43,681 nucleotides of DNA from a bacterium (GCA_017482685.1 JAFUMP010000020.1:1-43681); one strand, 5' to 3'. Positions 8,392-17,029 are shown, counted from the first letter of the stretch. The notes: generated by a model from the letters alone, not told the origin. Made by a program: numbers and translations.

Positions 8392-9720
8392 ATGCAAGAA
8401 GTTACTATAATCGGTGCAGGACTTGCTGGTTCAGAAGCCGCTTTACAATTATCAAAAAGAGGTATAAAAGTTAAATTATATGAAATGCGCCCTAACAAAA
8501 CAACTGGCGCGCACGTAGGTTCAGATTGTGCTGAATTTGTTTGCTCAAACAGCTTAGGCTCCTTGGATATAACAAATGCAAGCGGACTTCTAAAGAAAGA
8601 AATGGAAATTTTAGGCGGAGAGCTTATTAAAATTGCCTTAGAAAACTCTGTCCCAGCTGGAAATGCTCTTGCTATTGCTCGTGAAGACTTTTCAAGAGCT
8701 GTTACAAAAAGAATTGAAAACGACACTAATATTGAACTTATAAGAGAAGAGTTAACAGAAATTCCTGAAGGCAATGTAATTATAGCTTCAGGACCTTTGA
8801 CAAGTGATTCTTTAGCTGAAAGCATAAAAGAGTTTACAAAAAGTGAACATTTACACTTTTTCGACGCAATAGCTCCTATTGTTGAAATGGATTCAATAAA
8901 TTTTGAAAAAGCGTTTTGGGCTTCAAGATATGACAAAGGAGAAGCTTCTTATATAAATTGTCCTATGAATAAAGAAGAATACGAACGCTTCTATAATATA
9001 TTGATTAATGCACCAAGAATCGAACAACACGATATTGATAAAAAAGCTAAATTTTTTGAGTCTTGTCTACCTGTAGAAGTTCTTGCATCTCGTGGAGTTG
9101 ACACTTTGAGATTCGGCCCTATGAAACCTGTTGGGCTTGTAGATAAACGCACAGGGGTTGAAAACTATGCAGTAGTTCAGCTTAGACAAGATAACTCTGC
9201 AAAAACACTGTTTAACCTTGTTGGCTTCCAAACAAATCTAAAATGGGGTGCACAAAAAGAATTATTACAATCAATTCCAGGGTTAGAAGAAGTAAATATT
9301 GTACGTTACGGTGTAATGCACCGCAACACATTTATAAACAGCCCACAAGTATTAGACCCTACAATGGAAGCTCGTGAACGAAAAGGCCTGTTCTTTGCAG
9401 GACAATTAACTGGTACGGAAGGCTATACAGAATCTATTGCAACAGGCATGTTAGCTGGTATAAATATGGCAAAACATATTTTAGATGAAGAACTTTGGAT
9501 TCTACCAAAAGAAACTATTTTAGGTGCTTTAACTAGATATATATCAGATAAAGCCCATCTTGAAGATTCGAAATTTACTTTCCAACCTATTAATTCTAAT
9601 TGGGCACTAGTTCCTCCAGTAGAATTACCTAAAAAAGAAAGAAAAAATAAAAAACTCAAAAACGAGCTTCTTGCAAAGCGTTCGCTTGAAACCTTAGATT
9701 ACTTTGTAAAGAATTATTAA
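8392..9720 (+). CDS. trmFO: Methylenetetrahydrofolate-tRNA-(uracil-5-)-methyltransferase
   Basis: TrmFO makes ribothymidine at tRNA position 54 using methylenetetrahydrofolate and FADH2. The 442 residues open with the FAD-binding motif IIGAGLAGSEAALQLSKRG and contain CAEFVCSNSLGS with the catalytic-type Cys at residue 51. A second conserved region (GQLTGTEGYTESIATGMLAG) lies near residue 340, and a second Cys in YINCPMN lies near residue 191. Length and motifs are standard. The start lies 3 nt after the diguanylate cyclase stop, so the two genes are co-transcribed, probably by chance rather than function. Confidence 0.95.
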   Translation: MQEVTIIGAGLAGSEAALQLSKRGIKVKLYEMRPNKTTGAHVGSDCAEFVCSNSLGSLDITNASGLLKKEMEILGGELIKIALENSVPAGNALAIAREDFSRAVTKRIENDTNIELIREELTEIPEGNVIIASGPLTSDSLAESIKEFTKSEHLHFFDAIAPIVEMDSINFEKAFWASRYDKGEASYINCPMNKEEYERFYNILINAPRIEQHDIDKKAKFFESCLPVEVLASRGVDTLRFGPMKPVGLVDKRTGVENYAVVQLRQDNSAKTLFNLVGFQTNLKWGAQKELLQSIPGLEEVNIVRYGVMHRNTFINSPQVLDPTMEARERKGLFFAGQLTGTEGYTESIATGMLAGINMAKHILDEELWILPKETILGALTRYISDKAHLEDSKFTFQPINSNWALVPPVELPKKERKNKKLKNELLAKRSLETLDYFVKNY

Positions 9721-9731
9721 GCAAATTTTAA

Positions 9732-9774
9732 CTAAAAACGCAATTTTTAACTCCTGAAAAACTTTATATCTATA
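9732..9774 (+). promoter_or_regulatory. Promoter-like motif, copy C
   Basis: CTAAAAACGCAATTTTT is followed by about 12 nt and then CTTTATATCTATA, about 35 nt before the ATG of the 816-residue protein. It resembles copies A and B with a few mismatches. Spacing between the GC and CTTTATA elements (23 nt from the first G/C to CTTTATA) is kept to within 1 nt in all three. Confidence 0.45.
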
Positions 9775-9808
9775 CGAGGATTATAAAATTAAAAAGGAGA
9801 ATATTTTT

Positions 9809-12259
9809 ATGGGTATCGACGTATCTAAAATTCAAAATGCAGCATTAAGAAAATTAGCTGATAAGGCAAATGTTAATGATAATGATAAAACAACTCTAAA
9901 TAGAACTGAATTCATTGACTTTACTGTAGAAGCAATGGAGTCAAAAAAAACAAAAAAAGCTTGGACAGAATTATTTGGTCATACAACAGAACCAAATTCA
10001 AGAGAAGAAGTAAAACAAGAAAAAACAAGATTGGCGCAAGATAATTTAAGTAAAACAGAAAAAAGGGAATTAAAAAACAACTTACAAAAATTAACAACAT
10101 TGAGCGAGGTTGAAGCTTATTTTAACAACCCTGAGTTACATTCAAGCTACAATGATATCAAAGAAGCTTCATTAATGATGTTGAACGAAATTAAAAGCAT
10201 GAACATTAACTCAAAAGATGATGTTGAAGCAATTAAAGATAAAATTAAAGATAAATTCAAAAACACAAATGGTCTAAATGGTGATATTTTAAATATCTTA
10301 GTTGATATTGCAGAAAAAGAACAAATCCAAAAAGAAACACAAAGACTAATTGATATTTATCATAGTACAAGCGAAAGTCAAGACGTATTGAACAGATTTG
10401 ATTCAAGAGTTGAGGCTGTAAGAGCTAAAATGGATGAAATGAGCTTAACAGGAACATCTTATTACAAAAAAGCTTTCGAAAATATGATGGCTGAAGTAAT
10501 GAAAGACGCAGATTATGAAGTTGATAACCTTAGAAAAGGTGTTAAAGGCACTACTTCAAAAGAAATTAGAAAAGAACTTGAAGAAAAAGCTATGGGTGAT
10601 AAAACTTTAGAAAAAGCTATTAAAAAAGATAAAGTTGATAATGAACTACAAGCTCGTTATACTAACTACAATATTATAACTAGAATGCTAAAAGATAACA
10701 TGGATAAAGATTCAATGGATGCCATCTTACAAGAAAAATTAGATAAAGATACTTATATTAAAATAAGAAATGCATACCAAAAAGAAGACGGAAAATACAT
10801 GGGCTTAGTTGGATTACAAGCTGGACTAAAAGACAAAATTGGTTCAGATTTAAAACTAAATGCTTCACAAAACACTGAGATTGCTGAACTTACTTTCGTT
10901 AAACGATATTTAAAAGATGCAACAGGCTCTGATTTTAGTGATAGCCAAGTTAAGGATTTAGTTAAATTCTTAGGATTTGAATACGAAACAAAAGATAGAT
11001 CTTTAGAAACTGTAATGGAAGATACTTTACCTGGAGCAATAATTGGTGCGGGCTCAGCGGCAGCATTTGCTACAAGATTAAAAGTAGAACAATATGTTAA
11101 TATGAAAATTACAGCAGACTTATCCGAATCTTTAAAATCTCAATTAGGCGATAAAATTGTTGCATCTAGCACTGACTCTGATGGATTAATTAACCTAAAA
11201 GTCGCACAAAAAGTAGTAAAAGATGACACTATTATTGCAGCTTTGAGTGGTGCTGGAATCGGTACAATAGTAACAGCTTTATTTAACCTAATTGAAGGCA
11301 AAGATATCCCATTTGAAAAAGCTTGCTTCTCAAAAAGTGAACTCTCAGCTATCGTAAGAGGCTCTGAATCATTAGAAGATGCTAAAAATAAAATTTGTCA
11401 GCAATATCAAGGATTAAAAGGCTCTATTTTATCAGCTTTATTACAAAAAGCTCATGATGCAAAACCAGACGACTGGAAAAACAACTACATCAATGTAATC
11501 GACAAAATAGCTGGTAAATATTCAAATATGAACTGCGAAGAATTACAAGGTGTTAAATTTGATGAAATTGAAGAACTACTAGCTGAAGAACTTCACACTT
11601 ATAACACTAAAGATACTGAAGGTACACCTGATAAATTAGTAGCTGTACAAGTTGATACAATTGATGCAAGAAAATCTTCTTGGTCAAAATTAGTAGAGCA
11701 ATACGATTGTCTAAAAGATATTGAAATTGACCCTAACAAATATCCACTAAGTGCGAAAAAAGATAAAGAAACTTTAGCAATAAGAATGTTAAAAGTAGCT
11801 CAAGCTATTAATGATAATGATTATAGCAAAGAAAGATTATTAGATTTAGCAGAAAAAACATTCGCAGCTGATAGAAACTATACACAATTAAAAGATTACG
11901 AAGGAATTGACTACAACGTATTAGTTGGCACAATGAAAGCTGAATTAATGGGTACAAAAGTTAAAATGCCAGCAGTGTTAGCTTACGAAAAAGTACAAAA
12001 AGAAGACGGTACTTATGAAATCGTTGGTGGTTGCAATAGAACTAACAAAGATATAAAAGCAACTGTTGAAGATAACACTGGTACAAAAGCCGCAGTAGAT
12101 TCAGCTCAAGACTATGTAACAAAAAAAGGTGAAGACGGCAAATTATATGTAAAATTTGACGGCGGTGATTGGATCGAATGCCAAGACGAACTTGATAGAA
12201 ATGCAAAAATCGAAGAATTTAAAGCAAAATACAAAAATGTAAAAAAAGAAGAAGAATAA
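9809..12259 (+). CDS. Large helical protein of unknown function (816 aa)
   Basis: Not recognised. The product is acidic/lysine-rich and mostly helical with no signal peptide. Residues 23-34 (NDNDKTTLNRTE) fit a degenerate EF-hand loop, with hydrophobic L at position 8 and E at position 12. Two Gly/Ala-rich hydrophobic stretches interrupt the charged sequence: ~405-424 (PGAIIGAGSAAAFATRL) and ~473-495 (AALSGAGIGTIVTALFNLI). They could insert in a membrane as hairpins. The C-terminal ~75 residues look like a small beta-rich domain. AAAAAGGAG gives a strong binding site. It has its own promoter-like motif and a clear terminator, so it is a single-gene unit. Membrane-active or exported roles are possible but unsupported beyond these features. 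Confidence 0.85.
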   Translation: MGIDVSKIQNAALRKLADKANVNDNDKTTLNRTEFIDFTVEAMESKKTKKAWTELFGHTTEPNSREEVKQEKTRLAQDNLSKTEKRELKNNLQKLTTLSEVEAYFNNPELHSSYNDIKEASLMMLNEIKSMNINSKDDVEAIKDKIKDKFKNTNGLNGDILNILVDIAEKEQIQKETQRLIDIYHSTSESQDVLNRFDSRVEAVRAKMDEMSLTGTSYYKKAFENMMAEVMKDADYEVDNLRKGVKGTTSKEIRKELEEKAMGDKTLEKAIKKDKVDNELQARYTNYNIITRMLKDNMDKDSMDAILQEKLDKDTYIKIRNAYQKEDGKYMGLVGLQAGLKDKIGSDLKLNASQNTEIAELTFVKRYLKDATGSDFSDSQVKDLVKFLGFEYETKDRSLETVMEDTLPGAIIGAGSAAAFATRLKVEQYVNMKITADLSESLKSQLGDKIVASSTDSDGLINLKVAQKVVKDDTIIAALSGAGIGTIVTALFNLIEGKDIPFEKACFSKSELSAIVRGSESLEDAKNKICQQYQGLKGSILSALLQKAHDAKPDDWKNNYINVIDKIAGKYSNMNCEELQGVKFDEIEELLAEELHTYNTKDTEGTPDKLVAVQVDTIDARKSSWSKLVEQYDCLKDIEIDPNKYPLSAKKDKETLAIRMLKVAQAINDNDYSKERLLDLAEKTFAADRNYTQLKDYEGIDYNVLVGTMKAELMGTKVKMPAVLAYEKVQKEDGTYEIVGGCNRTNKDIKATVEDNTGTKAAVDSAQDYVTKKGEDGKLYVKFDGGDWIECQDELDRNAKIEEFKAKYKNVKKEEE

Positions 12260-12294
12260 AATATAGATGTAAGATGATTGTTTTTAAGTGTTTT

Positions 12295-12322
12295 AAAGAG
12301 GCGAAAAATCGCCTCTTTTTTT
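12295..12322 (+). terminator. Rho-independent terminator of the 816-aa gene
   Basis: AAAGAGGCGA, loop AAAA, TCGCCTCTTT, then further T residues; the 10-bp stem is perfect. Confidence 0.9.
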
Positions 12323-12328
12323 ACATAA

Positions 12329-12358
12329 AAAAGGATGTCCTACAAAGGACACCCTTTT
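12329..12358 (-). terminator. Rho-independent terminator of the repeat lipoprotein gene
   Basis: On the minus strand AAAAGGGTGTCC pairs with GGACATCCTTTT (one G-U pair), loop TTTGTA, followed by TTTT. It faces the plus-strand terminator just beside it, so the two convergent genes have separate terminators. Confidence 0.85.
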
Positions 12359-12376
12359 AATGTTTATTTTTATTGT

Positions 12377-14338
12377 TTATGAAAAGAAGTCTTCAAGATC
12401 TGTAACTGGTCCGTCAACACCTTCATTATTGTTATTTTTTGTATTATCAATAATTTCTTGTAACTTTTCAATAATAACTTTTAAAGATGCATCACATTTG
12501 CAAGATTCAGGCATATTGTCAATAACTTCTTGAAGTTTATCAATTACAGCTTGATTACCATCTTTTATCGCATTTTTAATACCTTCTAATGAAACTAATA
12601 CCAAAGAAGCTTTTGCATCAGCACTTGTCAACACTTCTCCATTAGCTTTTTCTTGAGCTAAAATATCTGCAAGCATTGATTCTACTGTTGAAAGATCTAC
12701 TTTTTCACCAACGCTAATGTTAGCAATCGCTTCAAGGATTTTATCACCATATTTACCAAATTTATCCATATTAGCTAAAATCTCTGTAACTAATTTATTA
12801 GTACCTTTTGCAACTTCAGTATTTTTATTAATTGCTTCTAGAATTTTATTAGTAGCGTCTTTTCCTTGTTCTTGAAGTTTATCTTGATTAGCAATAATAA
12901 CCTTCAATAATGCAATTTGTTCTGCACCTAACTTATCAGATTTTGCTAACAATTCCTTCAATAAAGCTGTTGTTTCTTTGTTAAAGTTTTGAACATTTTG
13001 AAGTACAGTTTGTAATAAACTATGAGTTTTTTCATCCATTGCAGCATCTTGTTTCATATGTGCTTGTAATGTATTCCAAATATTTTTCAATAAACTTATA
13101 ACTTCTGTATTATCTGAAGAATTTGCTTTACCCATAGCTTCAAGTATTAAAGCTAAGATTTCTCCATTTTTAGCGTTTATTTTATTTCCATTATTTACTT
13201 GATTCAAGATTTCATTAAGTAATTTTTGTCCGTCTTTACCCAAGTTTTCTAAATTATTGAATAATTTTGCAAATGCATTTGCCACACTAGCATCAAGATT
13301 TTTTACACTTTCAATTAATAGCATAATATTTTGTTTATTTTCTTCGCTAAAGTTTTGGATATTTTCTAAAATAGCTTTCAATAAATCATGAGTTTTTGCA
13401 TCCATATCTTTATTTTCTTGAATAGCTTTTTCTAAAGCTGCCCAAATTTTATTTAATAGTGTAAATGAAGATTTGTCATTTTTATCCAATTGAGTTAATT
13501 GTTTAATAACAATTGATAATAATGTATTATTTTGAGTACTTAATTCATTTGCTGTAGTAATTGCTGTTAAAATTTCAGTAAGCATTGCTTTTTGTTCATC
13601 GCCTAATTCATCAATTTTTTCAATTACATTTGTTAATTCTGTTTTTACAGTTGCATCAAGATTATCAACCTTTTGAATTAATAAAGTTAACAATTCTTTA
13701 TTTTCTGCATTGAATTTTTCTTGGTTATTAGCAATTTGAGTTAACAAATCAATAGTTGCTTGATCCATTTTTTCATTATGTTCTATGCTATAATTAATTC
13801 TTTCAAGAATAGCATTTAATATTTCCATTCCTTCTTTATCATTCTTTTCTAAATTCTTTAAACAGCTTATAACTGTATTTAATAGTTGTTGGTTTTCTGC
13901 TGAAATTTGGTTATTTTTTTCTAAAAGGTCAATAACCTTTAATAATAATTCTTGTGTTTTTTCTTGACCATCTACAAGTGGAGCTAAAGCTTCATAAAGA
14001 GCATTAATAAGAGATTTTGTATCAATATTTACATCAACATTTTGTGAAATTTGATCTTTTTCACAAGATGTCATAGTTGTTAATGTTGTCATTGCCATTG
14101 TACCTGCTAATAATAAAGTTAAAGCTTTCTCTTTTAATGTTTTTAAATGAGGGGTTCCAGCCATTTTCACGCCTTGGAATGTCATATTATTTTGTGCCAT
14201 TGCATCTAAAGCGCTCATTTTACCATTAGGATTTGAAACTGGTGCTTCTGGAGAAGCTGTTGTTGGAACTGGAGCTTCTTTTGCTCTTAGTTTCATGTTT
14301 CTGTTGATTAGCATTAGCTCTTGCGAATTGATGTTCAT
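12377..14338 (-). CDS. Lipoprotein-like protein built of ~121-residue helical repeats (653 aa)
   Basis: Not recognised. Residues ~69-92 form a lipoprotein-type signal (KEKALTLLLAGTMAMTTL then TTMTSC) with lipidation Cys at 92, preceded by a ~68-residue Pro-rich extension. The rest is Leu/Asn/Lys-rich amphipathic helix with an internal repeat: MDQATIDLL at 191, MDAKTHDLL at 312 and MDEKTHSLL at 434 mark units of 121 and 122 residues, with a partial unit before. The first ATG has AAGGAG 9 nt upstream; an in-frame ATG at 14164 (residue 59) has AAGGCG 7 nt upstream and would give a normal 33-residue signal peptide. Either start is possible. The C-terminus has CKC near residue 616 and an acidic tail. 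A cell-envelope fibre or coiled-coil anchor is the likeliest role, by inference. Confidence 0.85.
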   Translation of the reverse strand: MNINSQELMLINRNMKLRAKEAPVPTTASPEAPVSNPNGKMSALDAMAQNNMTFQGVKMAGTPHLKTLKEKALTLLLAGTMAMTTLTTMTSCEKDQISQNVDVNIDTKSLINALYEALAPLVDGQEKTQELLLKVIDLLEKNNQISAENQQLLNTVISCLKNLEKNDKEGMEILNAILERINYSIEHNEKMDQATIDLLTQIANNQEKFNAENKELLTLLIQKVDNLDATVKTELTNVIEKIDELGDEQKAMLTEILTAITTANELSTQNNTLLSIVIKQLTQLDKNDKSSFTLLNKIWAALEKAIQENKDMDAKTHDLLKAILENIQNFSEENKQNIMLLIESVKNLDASVANAFAKLFNNLENLGKDGQKLLNEILNQVNNGNKINAKNGEILALILEAMGKANSSDNTEVISLLKNIWNTLQAHMKQDAAMDEKTHSLLQTVLQNVQNFNKETTALLKELLAKSDKLGAEQIALLKVIIANQDKLQEQGKDATNKILEAINKNTEVAKGTNKLVTEILANMDKFGKYGDKILEAIANISVGEKVDLSTVESMLADILAQEKANGEVLTSADAKASLVLVSLEGIKNAIKDGNQAVIDKLQEVIDNMPESCKCDASLKVIIEKLQEIIDNTKNNNNEGVDGPVTDLEDFFS

Positions 14339-14459
14339 AAATATTTACTCCTTTTTTAATTAGTTTCATACACTTCTGTACTCCTTTTAAAACTGGTAAA
14401 AATTATAATTGCTTTTTTTTGAAAAAAAATTTACATAAATTAACATTTGAACCTTCTAG

Positions 14460-14488
14460 TTGTAATAATCGTTATTTGTATATATAAT
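14460..14488 (+). promoter_or_regulatory. Sigma-70-type promoter of the aspartokinase gene
   Basis: TTGTAA (14460-14465), 17-nt spacer, TATAAT (14483-14488). The predicted transcript start is about 25 nt before the ATG. Confidence 0.7.
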
Positions 14489-14519
14489 GATATGGCTAAT
14501 TAGTTAAGGTATAAATAGA

Positions 14520-15785
14520 ATGAAAGAGATAGTTGTACAAAAATTTGGGGGCACATCAGTCGCAGACACTGACAAAATCAAAAATGTTGCACGTGCCGTT
14601 ATTAGAGAAAAGAACTTAGGTAATGATGTCATTGTTGTTGTTTCAGCAATGGGACATACTACAGATATTTTAACAAAACTTGCAAAAGAAATAACTCCAA
14701 ACCCTTCATCAAGAGAAATGGACATGCTTCTATCAACTGGTGAGGGAGTATCTATTGCACTTTTAGCTATGGCTTTACAAGCGCAAGGATGTAAAGCTGT
14801 GAGTATGAATGCAATGCAAGTTGGCATAATAACAGAAAAAATTCACTCAAAAGCTCGTATTCTTGAAATTAAAACAGAAAGAATAAGAGAGCATTTGGAT
14901 AACGGTGAAGTTGTTGTAATTGCAGGATTCCAAGGCATAACAGAAGATTTTGAAATCACAACTCTTGGACGTGGTGGTTCTGATACATCAGCTGTTGCTT
15001 TAGCTGGTGCATTAGGTGCTAAGCGTTGCGATATCTACACTGACGTAGAAGGAGTTTATACAACTGATCCAAGAATTGTGCCTTGTGCTACAAGATTAGA
15101 ACAAATTTCTTATGAAGAAATGCTTGAGCTTGCTCATGCCGGTGCAAACGTGCTTCATCCAAGAGCTGTTGAAACTGCAAAACAATATCAAACACCTTTA
15201 AGAGTGCGTAGCACATTTAAATTAGATAATTTAGGAACTTTAATATTAGGAGTAGAACAAATGGAATTACATAAACCGGTAACTGGCGTTGCATCTGATT
15301 TATCACAATTAAGAATCGTAGTTTGTGATGTTAAAGACAATCCAGGTACAGCTGCTGTTTTATTTGACGGTTTAGCTAATGAAAACATTTCTGTAGATAT
15401 GATTATTCAGTCTTATGCAAGAAAAGATTTAAACACAAACGACATTGCTTTTACTATTGATAAAAATGATTTAGCAAGAACTAAGACTATTCTTGAAAAA
15501 CTTAAACCTGAGTTAGAATACAGCAATGTGTTTGTTGATGATACGATTGCAAAAATTTCAATTGTAGGTGCTGGCATGATTGACAGACCTGGTATTGCTG
15601 CAAAAATGTTTAGAACACTTGCGAGTCTTGATATCAATATCAAAATGATTTCTACAAGTGAAATCAAAATTAGCTGTCTTGTTGACCAAGCAAGAGCTAA
15701 TGATGCAGTTGAAGCGCTTCACAAAATCTTTGGTCTTGACTGTGATGAGATTGCGGAAGTAAAAGGAGATTTACCAGATGTTTAG
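14520..15785 (+). CDS. lysC: Aspartate kinase
   Basis: Aspartokinase phosphorylates aspartate, the first step toward lysine, threonine and methionine. The 421 residues begin with the family signature VQKFGGTSVADTDKI. The kinase domain (~1-240) includes MLLSTGEGVS, GFQGITE and TLGRGGSDTSAVALAGALGA, and two ACT regulatory domains follow (~260-330 and ~345-415, SIVGAGMIDRPGIAAKMF). This is the monofunctional LysC-type layout, without a fused homoserine dehydrogenase. The ACT pair implies feedback inhibition by an end product. It is the first gene after a sigma-70-type promoter. Confidence 0.95.
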   Translation: MKEIVVQKFGGTSVADTDKIKNVARAVIREKNLGNDVIVVVSAMGHTTDILTKLAKEITPNPSSREMDMLLSTGEGVSIALLAMALQAQGCKAVSMNAMQVGIITEKIHSKARILEIKTERIREHLDNGEVVVIAGFQGITEDFEITTLGRGGSDTSAVALAGALGAKRCDIYTDVEGVYTTDPRIVPCATRLEQISYEEMLELAHAGANVLHPRAVETAKQYQTPLRVRSTFKLDNLGTLILGVEQMELHKPVTGVASDLSQLRIVVCDVKDNPGTAAVLFDGLANENISVDMIIQSYARKDLNTNDIAFTIDKNDLARTKTILEKLKPELEYSNVFVDDTIAKISIVGAGMIDRPGIAAKMFRTLASLDINIKMISTSEIKISCLVDQARANDAVEALHKIFGLDCDEIAEVKGDLPDV

Positions 15786-15789
15786 TACA

Positions 15790-15820
15790 GCTTTATTTCG
15801 AATTTAAATCTAAATAAAGC
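15790..15820 (+). terminator. Possible weak terminator after lysC
   Basis: GCTTTATTT (15790-15798) pairs with AAATAAAGC (15812-15820) around a 13-nt loop, followed by CAAAATTTT. The stem is AT-rich, so termination may be partial. Confidence 0.4.
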
Positions 15821-15839
15821 CAAAATTTTGGAGAATTTT

Positions 15840-16313
15840 ATGAAAAAATATATTATTACATTTATAGCCCTATTATCATTATCATCAGCAGTATTTGCAG
15901 ATGATAAACAAGATGCATTAAATTTCTTTAATACTTATGTAGAAAATGCAAATAGTTATAATCCCGCGGTAGCAGAAATGTATTCCCCAAGCGCCAAAAT
16001 AATACGACAAGTTGTTAAACCTGATGGAACAACTGTTAATGTTTCTACAGATACGGCTACTTATATAAAGCAAATGAAAATCGGTCAAGCTGGCGCTAAG
16101 CTAAGAAAATATAAAAATGATTATACAAATATTTCCGCAACACCTTATGATGGAGGTTATAAAATTTCCTCATTAAGACAGCCTTCTGGAGAAGATTACA
16201 AACTAAAAACATATATGGTTGTAAAAAAACAACCTAACGGAAGTTGGCTTATCACAGAAGAGCTTATGCAGACAAAAGTTCAAACATTCTTAAGATATGC
16301 AGAAAAGAATTAA
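15840..16313 (+). CDS. Exported small protein, possibly NTF2-like
   Basis: Start taken at the ATG behind TTTGGAG; a TTG 12 nt upstream overlaps that binding site. The 157-residue product begins with a clear Sec signal (MKKYIITFIALLSLSSAVFA, cut before DDKQ). The mature part has helix then strands (ALNFFNTYVENANSYNPAVA early; YKLKTYMVVKKQPNGSW and LITEELMQTKVQTF late), a pattern resembling NTF2/SnoaL-like cone folds. No catalytic residues can be assigned. It is probably periplasmic, and the function is unknown. Confidence 0.85.
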   Translation: MKKYIITFIALLSLSSAVFADDKQDALNFFNTYVENANSYNPAVAEMYSPSAKIIRQVVKPDGTTVNVSTDTATYIKQMKIGQAGAKLRKYKNDYTNISATPYDGGYKISSLRQPSGEDYKLKTYMVVKKQPNGSWLITEELMQTKVQTFLRYAEKN

Positions 16314-16323
16314 GAAATAAAAT

Positions 16324-16361
16324 AACAAGTTAAAGCTCGTAATCTTCGAGCTTTTCTTGTT
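16324..16361. terminator. Shared hairpin terminator between convergent genes
   Basis: AACAAG, TT, AAAGCTCG, 7-nt loop, CGAGCTTT, T, CTTGTT, then TTTT. It lies 11 nt after the stop of the exported protein and overlaps the last ~10 codons and the stop of the opposing sigma-factor gene, so those codons are also constrained by hairpin pairing. Confidence 0.7.
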
Positions 16362-16962
16362 TTAGAAGCTCTTTTTTAACTTTATCCAAAGCGTTTTGAA
16401 TGATTCTTGAAATTCTTGATTGCGAAATATTGAATTCAGCTGAAATATCTTTTAATTTTTTATCATAAAAATATTTAGCTTCGATTAAATCTTGTTCTCT
16501 TTGAGGAAGTTTTTTCATAACTTCACAAATCCTAGCTTTTAGTTCAAGTAGCTCAGCTTTCTCATCAGGAGTTCTTCCTGAATCTTTTATTAAAGTTGGA
16601 TTCTCTGCTTCAGCCATTTCATCTATCGATAGAATTGTCTTGTAAACAGCATCCTTTATACTTTCTTGGCTTGGATTTTCATCATCTTTCATAGCATGCC
16701 ATTTATAACGACGACGCATTTCGTTACGTATTGCCCATCTAATAGCTTTTGCAAGATAAGCTTCGTTATATTCTTGCTTAGAATTATTAACAAGATAATA
16801 GACTGTATAATTCGCCAAGTTGATTAGCTCTGACAAGTCAATAAGTCCTAAGTTTGAAAACTTTTTATACTCAACTTTGCAAACTGTTTCAATTAAATCT
16901 CTATGTAAAGAAAGGTTAATCCTTCCTTCCCTCTCTTTATTAATTGTATCTATATCTTTCAT
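16330..16962 (-). CDS. Sigma-70-family sigma factor (FliA/SigB-like)
   Basis: This 210-residue protein has a short region 2 (~35-90, GLIDLSELINLANYT and then AYLAKAIRWAIRNEMRRRY). A variable linker (~95-140) leads to a region 4 helix-turn-helix at the C-terminus (LKDISAEFNISQSRISRIIQ). The size and single regions 2 and 4 fit the FliA/WhiG/SigB group rather than the primary sigma. Given the flagellar operon 10 kb away it could direct late flagellar or surface-protein genes, but its targets cannot be read here. The ATG has no ribosome binding site and a -10-like TATATT ends 7 nt before it, suggesting a leaderless mRNA. Confidence 0.85.
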   Translation of the reverse strand: MKDIDTINKEREGRINLSLHRDLIETVCKVEYKKFSNLGLIDLSELINLANYTVYYLVNNSKQEYNEAYLAKAIRWAIRNEMRRRYKWHAMKDDENPSQESIKDAVYKTILSIDEMAEAENPTLIKDSGRTPDEKAELLELKARICEVMKKLPQREQDLIEAKYFYDKKLKDISAEFNISQSRISRIIQNALDKVKKELLKQEKLEDYEL

Positions 16963-16969
16963 ATCTTAT

Positions 16970-16998
16970 AATATATCAAAAACCAAACTCTTAATCAA
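16970..16998 (-). promoter_or_regulatory. Promoter of the sigma-factor gene
   Basis: On the minus strand: TTGATT, 17 nt, TATATT, with TG one base before the -10 (extended -10). The ATG follows the -10 by 7 nt. Its -35 lies back to back with that of the divergent promoter, one base apart (AATCAA-A-TTGATT). Confidence 0.6.
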
Positions 16999-16999
16999 A

Positions 17000-17029
17000 T
17001 TGATTTTTATATACAAGGCATGTTACAAT
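17000..17029 (+). promoter_or_regulatory. Promoter of the OB-fold/GH57 pair
   Basis: TTGATT (17000-17005), 18 nt, TACAAT (17024-17029), with TG one base before the -10. Its -35 abuts the sigma-gene -35, so two polymerases could not occupy both promoters freely. Confidence 0.6.
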
